Origin: Deefgea piscis
GTDB taxonomy: Bacteria; Pseudomonadota; Gammaproteobacteria; Burkholderiales; Chitinibacteraceae
NCBI RefSeq assembly: GCF_019665785.1
Contig: NZ_CP081149.1
Span: 3,286,001 to 3,350,000, forward strand
Length of the DNA stretch: 64,000 nucleotides
Direction of reading: 5' to 3'
Shown: one piece after another, positions 57,914-64,000 of the stretch
Position numbering within the stretch: position 1 is the first letter of the stretch
Layout of the letters: every line of letters starts with the position of its first letter
Notes under the pieces: model-generated
What the model was told of the DNA's origin: nothing
The model's input: the letters and a program-made list of their open reading frames with translations, nothing else
Databases searched by the model: none
Program-made: the position numbers and the translations under genes

Positions 57914-58330
57914 TCACTCTGCCTTGCTGTCCACTACACGTGGCAGATCATCAATGGCCATCTCTTCACGCTGGCCATTGTGCACATGAATTAAGCGTCC
58001 ATCGACAATCGCACCTGGGTGCATTTCTAGCGTTTTATACGCTAAATCACCGCGAATACGCGACTTACTCTGCAACTCAACGTAGTGACTGACTTCGATT
58101 GGCCCACAAATTTCACCATTTAAAATCAAATGCGAGCACACCACTTTTCCTTCGATTTTAGCTTTATCACTCACCACCAGCGTGCCGTTTTTTTCATCAG
58201 TCATGCTGACATCACCAATAATGGCACCGTCTAAGCGCAAACCACCGGCAAATTTCACATGCCCAGTCACCGTTGTGCCTTGACCAATCAGGCTATCAAT
58301 TTTGGTGCTGCCTTTTTTCTTATTAAACAC
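57914..58330 (-). CDS. Bactofilin
   Basis: 138 aa. Basic N-terminus MFNKKKGSTKIDSLIG followed by a right-handed beta-helix of repeated short strands (TVTGHVKFAGGLRLDGAIIG, IEGKVVCSHLILNGEICG). Polymerises into cytoskeletal filaments that often bind the membrane and position cell-wall enzymes. Lies 10 bases after the upstream membrane protein gene, so one operon. Confidence 0.92.
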   Translation of the reverse strand: MFNKKKGSTKIDSLIGQGTTVTGHVKFAGGLRLDGAIIGDVSMTDEKNGTLVVSDKAKIEGKVVCSHLILNGEICGPIEVSHYVELQSKSRIRGDLAYKTLEMHPGAIVDGRLIHVHNGQREEMAIDDLPRVVDSKAE

Positions 58331-58340
58331 ACTTATCCCC

Positions 58341-59063
58341 TTAGAATTTTTTTTGGCAACTGGCTAATACTTTACTGCCTTGTGGCTCAACAAAACGAGC
58401 CTCCATCACCCAAGGGCCAGTCGCGCCTGCGGGCAATTCAAATTCACCTTCTGCGCGATGATAATGCGCAACCGCAATCGACGCGCCCTGAGTATTTGCC
58501 GTCAATTGCTGTTTTTTACCGCCCAACTGATATTGCACACTAACGAATAATCGCCCTGCCAGTTCCGTCGTTTTGTCCGTTCCTTGCACCAATAACAAAC
58601 GATAACGCAGCCGATCTACTGAGCTGGCTTGTAATTCACAGGCAACAAAACTGGCCGATCGATTCCTATCATTGCTTTGCAATAAAGATTCAAAAAACGA
58701 TAAGGTTTCTCGTGTGATTGCAAAGTCTTGCTGTAACGCTGTCAGCTCACGCTTGAGCGCATCTCGCTCAGCGCCGACAACAGTGAGCTGTTGCGATAAT
58801 AACGCCTGTTCTTTCTGCAAAGAATCAAAGCGCTGTTGCAGGCCTTGCATTTGATTTTGCTGTGTAAGCGAAGAACTCGATCGTAGTTTCTCTTTACGGT
58901 ATTCGCCCAGCTGCATTCCAGCATAAAGCGCAGCAAGCAATACCCCCATAAATACAGTAATACGAAAGAATTTTGCTTTCAGGCTTAACTGCGGGCGTAA
59001 TGACAAGGGCGTCGCAGTCATTCGCGCCCTTTGCAAACGATATAGACGTTTAATTGGCATCAC
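58341..59063 (-). CDS. Membrane protein with coiled coil, DUF6776-like, upstream of bactofilin
   Basis: 240 aa. One membrane helix at about 32-52 (FFRITVFMGVLLAALYAGM), a periplasmic-type coiled coil (QQRFDSLQKEQALLSQQL, AERDALKRELTALQQDF), then a beta domain ending in SCQKKF. This layout is that of DUF6776 proteins, which are encoded next to bactofilin in betaproteobacteria. It abuts argC with no gap. Possible membrane partner of bactofilin. Confidence 0.75.
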   Translation of the reverse strand: MMPIKRLYRLQRARMTATPLSLRPQLSLKAKFFRITVFMGVLLAALYAGMQLGEYRKEKLRSSSSLTQQNQMQGLQQRFDSLQKEQALLSQQLTVVGAERDALKRELTALQQDFAITRETLSFFESLLQSNDRNRSASFVACELQASSVDRLRYRLLLVQGTDKTTELAGRLFVSVQYQLGGKKQQLTANTQGASIAVAHYHRAEGEFELPAGATGPWVMEARFVEPQGSKVLASCQKKF

Positions 59064-60107
59064 TTAAGGCAGCAATGGCACAACATCTAAACCATGCTGT
59101 TCAGGTAAACCAAACATCAAGTTCATTACTTGCACTGATTGGCCTGAAGCACCTTTGACGAGATTGTCTTCAACAACCAGTATCACCAGTAAATCGCCAT
59201 TCCCCGGGCGGTGCACGGCAATACGTGCCGTATTGCTACCGCGTACCGAGCGAGTTTCTGGGCAAGACCCTGCAGGCATCACATCCACAAACGGCTCAGC
59301 CGCAAATCGCTCTTCGAATAATTTTTGCACATCGGCGGCTTTGCCAGCCTCAGTTAAACGCGCATAAATCGTCGAATGGATACCACGAATCATCGGCGTA
59401 AGATGCGGAACGAAGGTCAACTCAACTGGAGCACCGTGGATTGCAGACAGTCCTTGCATGATTTCGGGCGAGTGGCGATGGCCTTTCACTGCATAAGCTT
59501 TGAAATTGTCACTGCTTTCGGCAAATAAAGTGCCCACTTCGGCTTTACGGCCAGCGCCAGACACACCTGATTTGCAATCGGCGATAATGCCGCGGGTTTC
59601 GATCAATTGCAGGCCATTTTCAATCAGCGGCAATAAACCGAGCTGAACTGAGGTTGGATAGCAGCCTGCCATCCCAATTAAGCGCGCTTTTTGGATTGCA
59701 GCGCGATTCACTTCCGGCAAACCGTACACCGCTTCAGCGAGTAAATCGGTACAGCTGTGCTCCATTGCATACCACTGCGTAAATTCAGCAGGATCTTTGA
59801 GGCGGAAATCGGCGGCCAAATCGATGACTTTTACACCCGCATCGAGCAATTCACGCGCTTGCGCCATCGCCACACCGTGCGGTGTTGCAAAGAAAACGAC
59901 GTCGCACTCGGTCAGTTTGGCGTCTTCAGGAGTAGAAAAAGCAATATCAACGTGGCCGCGTAAGCTGGGAAACATCTCAGATACTTTCATGCCGGCCTCT
60001 TTACGCGAAGTCACCGCCTTGAGTTCCACATCAGGATGGCGCGATAATAAACGCAGCAATTCAACCCCTGTGTAGCCTGTACCGCCAACAATCCCCACCT
60101 TGATCAT
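59064..60107 (-). CDS. argC: N-acetyl-gamma-glutamyl-phosphate reductase
   Basis: Third step of arginine synthesis, NADPH-dependent. 347 aa from the ATG at 60107 ([20 protein letters not shown]), preceded by AGGGAAAAGAG; longer frames to 60359 run into the rpsI gene. Catalytic cysteine in [17 protein letters not shown] and the GHRHSPEI histidine are present. Placed with DUF6776-like and bactofilin genes. Confidence 0.95.
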   Translation of the reverse strand: MIKVGIVGGTGYTGVELLRLLSRHPDVELKAVTSRKEAGMKVSEMFPSLRGHVDIAFSTPEDAKLTECDVVFFATPHGVAMAQARELLDAGVKVIDLAADFRLKDPAEFTQWYAMEHSCTDLLAEAVYGLPEVNRAAIQKARLIGMAGCYPTSVQLGLLPLIENGLQLIETRGIIADCKSGVSGAGRKAEVGTLFAESSDNFKAYAVKGHRHSPEIMQGLSAIHGAPVELTFVPHLTPMIRGIHSTIYARLTEAGKAADVQKLFEERFAAEPFVDVMPAGSCPETRSVRGSNTARIAVHRPGNGDLLVILVVEDNLVKGASGQSVQVMNLMFGLPEQHGLDVVPLLP

Positions 60108-60230
60108 GCTCTTTTCCCTGTTCAAATTATCACAGCGATAATAAAACAAAATACTAGGGAGTGGGGAATAGGGAGGAAAGAATAAGTAAGAAAAACCATT
60201 CTCTGACGACGACCCCAAGTCGACAGACGT

Positions 60231-60255
60231 AAAAAAGCCATCCCGCAGGATGGCT
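60231..60255 (-). terminator. Terminator of rplM-rpsI
   Basis: AGCCATCC / GGATGGCT with a CGCA loop; run of T on the minus strand (A-run 60231-60236). Confidence 0.85.
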
Positions 60256-60282
60256 CTTTGATCCAAACAATCTGTAAACGAA

Positions 60283-60675
60283 TTAACGCTTAGAGAATTG
60301 TTTACGACGACGTGCGCCGCGTAGACCGACTTTCTTACGTTCAACTTCACGAGCGTCACGAGTAACCAGACCAGCCGATTTCAGAGTTGGTTTCAACGCT
60401 GCATCGTACTGAATCAAGGCACGAGTGATACCGTGACGAACCGCGCCAGCTTGGCCAGATTCGCCGCCGCCAACCACGTTTACCATGATGTCGAAAGCTT
60501 CAAGATTGCTAGTCAACACGAGTGGTTGACGAACGATCATACGGCCTGTTTCACGAGCAAAGTATTGATCCAATGCTTTACCGTTAACGATGATTTGGCC
60601 AGTACCTTTTGCCAAGAACACACGAGCTACAGAGCTCTTGCGACGGCCAGTACCATAATTGTATTTACCTACCAT
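60283..60675 (-). CDS. rpsI: 30S ribosomal protein S9
   Basis: 130 aa, normal length. N-terminal [20 protein letters not shown] and C-terminal [14 protein letters not shown] tail that reaches the P-site tRNA. Second gene of the rplM-rpsI operon. Confidence 0.98.
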   Translation of the reverse strand: MVGKYNYGTGRRKSSVARVFLAKGTGQIIVNGKALDQYFARETGRMIVRQPLVLTSNLEAFDIMVNVVGGGESGQAGAVRHGITRALIQYDAALKPTLKSAGLVTRDAREVERKKVGLRGARRRKQFSKR

Positions 60676-60704
60676 GATGCAATTCCTTTAAGTTTTGCGA
60701 TCGC

Positions 60705-61133
60705 TTAGAGAGCAAGAGTTTTAGGTTCTTGCGCAGTGTGCGGATGCTCGCCACCGGCATAAACTTTCATTTTCTTGATCATTGCGTAGCCCAATGGGCC
60801 TTTTGGTAACATGCCTTTAACAGCAAATTCCAACGCACGGCCAGGAAATTTGTTTTGCATTTCAGTGAAGGTACGCTCGTAAATACCGCCTGGGTGACCA
60901 GTGTGACGGTAATAAATCTTCGCCGTTGCTTTATCGCCAGTAACGCGGATCTTGTCTGCGTTTACCACAACGATGTAGTCGCCGGTATCGACGTGCGGAG
61001 TGTATTCAGCTTTATGTTTGCCACGCAGGCGTTTGGCGATCTCGGCAGCGAGACGGCCCAGCACTAAGTCTGTGGCGTCCACAACGAACCACTCGCGCTT
61101 CACCTCGTGCGGCTTGGCAGAAAAGGTTTTCAT
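60705..61133 (-). CDS. rplM: 50S ribosomal protein L13
   Basis: 142 aa from ATG 61133 ([15 protein letters not shown]), the normal length; the frame is open to 61250 but lies over the promoter. [22 protein letters not shown] and [18 protein letters not shown] are typical. Followed by rpsI after 29 bases. Confidence 0.98.
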   Translation of the reverse strand: MKTFSAKPHEVKREWFVVDATDLVLGRLAAEIAKRLRGKHKAEYTPHVDTGDYIVVVNADKIRVTGDKATAKIYYRHTGHPGGIYERTFTEMQNKFPGRALEFAVKGMLPKGPLGYAMIKKMKVYAGGEHPHTAQEPKTLAL

Positions 61134-61172
61134 GACTGCTAGTCCACGTTTTTGAATTTGAGAAAGTCGCGG

Positions 61173-61202
61173 ATTGTAGCGGGTTAAATGCCACTCTGTC
61201 AA
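61173..61202 (-). promoter_or_regulatory. Promoter of rplM-rpsI
   Basis: On the minus strand: TTGACA (61202-61197), 18-bp spacer, TACAAT (61178-61173), 39 bases before the rplM start. The rest of the gene-free stretch 61203-61507 shows no other feature I can support. Confidence 0.85.
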
Positions 61203-61507
61203 ATGCATTTGCAAACAGATTCCAATCCGAGACAAAAAAAACGCAATCAAGGCATGCCTAGATTGCGCGAAATCCTACCAAATAAATGGAGGATGGAGGA
61301 GACGACATCGAGCAAAGCCCAATGTCATCGCCGATTATCACAGAAATTTAGGTGTAAGACAACCAAGTTTTCCACGCTACGACCAATGGTTATCGCGCCA
61401 ATCTATGCAGTCAATTTACCCATGGCGCCATCGCGTCACCGGCGTTTCCCCGTTAGAATAGTGGCCGATATTCCATCGTATTGCCTTAATCTAAGGACCA
61501 GTGAATT

Positions 61508-61927
61508 ATGAAAGTACGCATTAAATGGGTCGAAGAAGTGAGTTTTTTGGCGCAGTCCGAATCTGGCCATGCCGTTCTGATGGATGGCCCTCCAGAGGGC
61601 GGTGGACGTAATCTCGGTCCGCGCCCGATGGAAATGCTGCTGATGGGCATGGCAGGCTGCTCTAGCTATGATGTCATCCACATCCTTAAAAAAGGCCGTG
61701 CGGACGTTAGAGACTGTGTGCTTGAAGTTGATGCTGAACGCGCGCCAACCGACCCTAAGGTATTCACCAAGATTCATTTACATTTTATTGTGACCGGCAA
61801 AGGGCTTAAAACAGAAGCCGTTGAACGGGCGATTAAATTATCGGCCGAAAAATACTGCTCTGCATCGATTATGCTCGGCCAAGTCGTTGCTATTACGCAC
61901 GATTTCAGCGTGCATGAAGCCGATTAG
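61508..61927 (+). CDS. OsmC-family protein (YhfA-like)
   Basis: 139 aa. LMGMAGCSSYDVIHIL contains the first redox cysteine and AEKYCSASIMLG the second, as in OsmC/Ohr relatives. The RNLGPRPMEMLL region is the family signature. Members reduce organic hydroperoxides or are of unknown function. Ends at a long bidirectional terminator. Confidence 0.9.
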   Translation: MKVRIKWVEEVSFLAQSESGHAVLMDGPPEGGGRNLGPRPMEMLLMGMAGCSSYDVIHILKKGRADVRDCVLEVDAERAPTDPKVFTKIHLHFIVTGKGLKTEAVERAIKLSAEKYCSASIMLGQVVAITHDFSVHEAD

Positions 61928-61941
61928 TTCGTAGGCTTAGC

Positions 61942-61989
61942 GCAATAAAAAAACGGCAAGAAAGCGATTCTTGCCGTTTTTTTTATTGC
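61942..61989. terminator. Long bidirectional terminator
   Basis: AACGGCAAGAA / TTCTTGCCGTT with AGCGA loop; pairing extends through the A/T runs to GCAAT / ATTGC. Serves convergent genes. Confidence 0.9.
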
Positions 61990-62024
61990 CGATGAAATAT
62001 TTATTTTGTTGAATCTAATGATTT

Positions 62025-62828
62025 TTAATGCGCAGCGACTTCTTGACGGCGAAAAATCCAAGCATAAGGTAAGCCAATAAATAAAGCCCCGCCCACAATA
62101 TTACCGAGCGTAGCGGGTAATAAATTATGCAGGAAAAAGTCACTCCAGCTGGCGTCAAGCCCAAGCAACATGGCTGCCGGGATAAAGAACATATTTGCAA
62201 TACTATGCTCCATGCCCAACGCAACGAATGCCATGACAGGCAACCAAATTCCCATCATCCGTCCTAATGTGTCTTTCGCTGAATAACCTTGCCAAGCAGC
62301 AACACACACCAAAACATTCGCCAAAACACCTTTAAAGAAGGTTACGACAAATGGGTTTTCTAATTTGTGATGGGCAACAGAGAGTAAATAGAGCGTTGCA
62401 GAATCATTGGGCTTAAAAATTCCCGTCATATAAGCAAAGGCCCATGCGGTAAATAATGCGCCAATAAAATTCCCCAAATAAGAGAGCCCCCAGACTTTCG
62501 CCACATCCCGTTTACCCAATAAATTGCGTTGCAATGGCACCATTTGTGTCGCGCAATTACTGGTAAAAAGATCTACCCCTGTCAACACCACCGCAATAAA
62601 GCCCAAAGGGAAAACCGCGCCAAATAATAATTTGCCTAAGCCTGGATTGGTCTGCATCAACTCAGGCGATCCCCCTGCTACACAAACCGCGAGCAAACCA
62701 CCAAGGGAAATAAACATCCCGCCGATAATGGCCATGACCGCCAATCGTGAGCTAGGCAATGCTGATTTTTCTAAAGCACTGTGTTCAACATAATCAACAA
62801 TGGCAGAAGGAGCTAACATCCCATTCAT
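62025..62828 (-). CDS. Formate/nitrite transporter family channel
   Basis: 267 aa, six hydrophobic helices. FNT signatures include LFTSNCATQMVPLQRNL (omega-loop type segment), GNFIGALFTAWAF and FKGVLANVLVCVAAW, plus the central histidine in GMEHSIANMF. Passive transport of formate or nitrite across the inner membrane. Substrate cannot be told from sequence alone. Only tRNA-free chromosomal genes surround it. Confidence 0.9.
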   Translation of the reverse strand: MNGMLAPSAIVDYVEHSALEKSALPSSRLAVMAIIGGMFISLGGLLAVCVAGGSPELMQTNPGLGKLLFGAVFPLGFIAVVLTGVDLFTSNCATQMVPLQRNLLGKRDVAKVWGLSYLGNFIGALFTAWAFAYMTGIFKPNDSATLYLLSVAHHKLENPFVVTFFKGVLANVLVCVAAWQGYSAKDTLGRMMGIWLPVMAFVALGMEHSIANMFFIPAAMLLGLDASWSDFFLHNLLPATLGNIVGGALFIGLPYAWIFRRQEVAAH

Positions 62829-63009
62829 ATCAAAGCCTGCATTTCTATTATTTAGATGGCGCTATTTTATAACGTGCATACCCACAAAGAGCGGAAGTAT
62901 TGCCATGACATTGGTATTGAATACGACAAATCTGATCTGGCGCAAAGTTCTAGCGGGTCGTGTCAGCCGCCTTAATGCTCACAATATGCTATTTAATTTT
63001 TAAACTCGG

Positions 63010-63648
63010 TTAAAAACGATAACTGAGTTGCGTCATTAATTTAGAAGTTAACTGCATCAATTGTGGAACAGGCGGCGGCAAAGGGGCTGCCCCCATTTGA
63101 TCGGCCAGCTCTGCATGACTCATTTCATCCAAATACATTTGCGCCACAATGGCTCGGCTTTTTTCATCCGACTCAGGTAATTCATTGAGATGACTTTGCA
63201 AATGAGCCCCAACCTGCCGCTCCGTTTCGGCCAAAAAGCCCAAATTCCATTTATCACCAATCACACCTGCGGCAACGCCCATCGCCAATGAGCCGGCATA
63301 CCACAGAGGATTAAGCACACTGCGGTGACTACCTAGCTCAGCCAAGCGCCGCTGGGTCCAAGCCAAATGCTCAACCTCTTCATCGGCTGCTTGTCGTAAC
63401 GCTTGCCGTGCAGCGGGGTCTCTGGCGGTCAATGCCTGCCCTTGATACAGCGCTTGCGCGCACACTTCGCCGCAGTGATTCACCCGCATCAATCCTGCTG
63501 CGTGCGCTTTTTCTGCACTACTCATTGCGACATCGTCAATTTTGGCATCAGGGTGCGCCCTAGCACTTACAGCAGGCGCAGCTAAAGTACGCAACACCGT
63601 ATCAAATTCAGTAATAAATTGGTCCAAAGAAGGTAATTTCAGCATCAT
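63010..63648 (-). CDS. coq7: 2-polyprenyl-3-methyl-6-methoxy-1,4-benzoquinone monooxygenase (Coq7)
   Basis: 212 aa di-iron hydroxylase of ubiquinone synthesis. Metal ligands: glutamate in RVNHCGEVCAQALYQGQ, EEVEHLAWTQRRL (E-x-x-H) and the second set in LNELPESD and DEMSHAELADQMG. The start at 63648 or 63645, preceded by AAGGAGAAC. The gap 62829-63009 before it holds no supported gene. Confidence 0.95.
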   Translation of the reverse strand: MMLKLPSLDQFITEFDTVLRTLAAPAVSARAHPDAKIDDVAMSSAEKAHAAGLMRVNHCGEVCAQALYQGQALTARDPAARQALRQAADEEVEHLAWTQRRLAELGSHRSVLNPLWYAGSLAMGVAAGVIGDKWNLGFLAETERQVGAHLQSHLNELPESDEKSRAIVAQMYLDEMSHAELADQMGAAPLPPPVPQLMQLTSKLMTQLSYRF

Positions 63649-63734
63649 CAGTTCTCCTTAAGCTGGCAATTCTACACTGTGCACATGTTATGATTACGAG
63701 ATTGTATTTTTACCTCCAATTTGCAGGAATTTTC

Positions 63735-64000
63735 ATGAAACGCTTCGTTATCGCTGCCGCTTTAGCACTTTCAAGCTTGACCGCCATCGCCGCCAATCCG
63801 CAAGTCGAGCTCAACACCAGCAAAGGTAAAATCATCGTAGAACTCTATCCAGAGCAAGCGCCGATCTCGGTGGCAAATTTTTTGCAGTATGTAAAAAGCA
63901 AACATTATGACGGTACGATTTTTCACCGTGTAGTGCCCGGATTTGTCGTGCAAGGTGGTGGTTACGATGTAAAACAAGAACAAAAACCAACTAAAGCATC
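63735..64000 (+). CDS. Periplasmic cyclophilin-type peptidyl-prolyl isomerase, 3' end outside window
   Basis: First 88 codons only. Signal peptide MKRFVIAAALALSSLTAIAA with cleavage after AIAA, then TSKGKIIVELYPEQAP and HYDGTIFHRVVPGFVVQGG, the cyclophilin active-site region (R in FHRV, Q in VQGG). Catalyses proline isomerisation in the periplasm, like PpiA. GCAGGA lies nine bases before the ATG. Divergent from coq7. Confidence 0.9.
   Translation, partial: MKRFVIAAALALSSLTAIAANPQVELNTSKGKIIVELYPEQAPISVANFLQYVKSKHYDGTIFHRVVPGFVVQGGGYDVKQEQKPTKA

Noticed and set aside
62905-63003. 32-aa frame between the FNT and coq7 genes
   Set aside because: Short, with no family resemblance and no coding support beyond a weak site.

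Overview
The window is bacterial chromosome carrying one apparently complete ~42.4 kb tailed-phage prophage. The host genes (rpsT-murJ, rplM-rpsI-argC, a bactofilin next to erpA, polyphosphate:AMP phosphotransferase, coq7, fabI, ygfZ) and their protein sequences suggest a betaproteobacterium, probably order Neisseriales / Chromobacteriaceae-like. That placement is inference from gene neighbourhood and protein style; no 16S rRNA gene is present.

Layout. 1-7659 is chromosome: a small unknown protein, rpsT, murJ, a large HD-GYP c-di-GMP phosphodiesterase, an aromatic aminotransferase and a membrane coiled-coil protein. 7660-50113 is the prophage, nearly all on the + strand. It runs: terminase, ParB-methyltransferase and portal (7.8-13.5 kb); a lysis cassette (13.6-15.1); a minor head protein fused to an acetyltransferase-like domain, with two tiny downstream genes (15.1-17.0); an accessory island with an exported protein, a divergent Arc-like repressor pair and a BRO-type regulator (17.0-20.2); a fused protease-capsid gene and head-tail genes (20.3-26.0); tail genes including a frameshifted G/GT chaperone pair, tape measure and a J-like tip protein (26.0-37.7); a CI/Cro-like switch and CII (37.7-38.9); early/replication genes with a primase-helicase and HU (38.9-46.1); an iteron-like repeat field with a tyrosine recombinase (46.4-48.0); and a Mor-like regulator plus a large serine integrase (48.1-50.1). 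50.1-64.0 is chromosome again: two identical tRNA-Asn genes, an AsmA-like protein, ygfZ, fabI, a glutamine amidotransferase, PAP, erpA, bactofilin, argC, rpsI, rplM, an OsmC protein, a formate/nitrite channel, coq7 and the start of a periplasmic cyclophilin.

The prophage sits in the 3' end of the first tRNA-Asn. The 8-bp core TTGGCTCC occurs at both ends. The tRNA operon's own leftward terminator is now stranded 42 kb away at the left end (7624-7656), which fixes the boundaries independently. The core lies inside the integrase reading frame: in the lysogen the last codons of the integrase are read from antisense tRNA-Asn, while in the excised circle the frame would run on through 7661-7741 to a different, longer tail. 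This integration-dependent swap of the integrase C-terminus is the most distinctive observation here.

Other points for a second look are a textbook -1 frameshift site (GGGAAAC plus stem-loop) between the tail chaperone genes; two separate repressor switches, each with its own repeated operator and apparently leaderless repressor mRNA; an iteron-like array (TCCACGGGTT) before a second recombinase; and a GNAT-like domain carried on a head protein.
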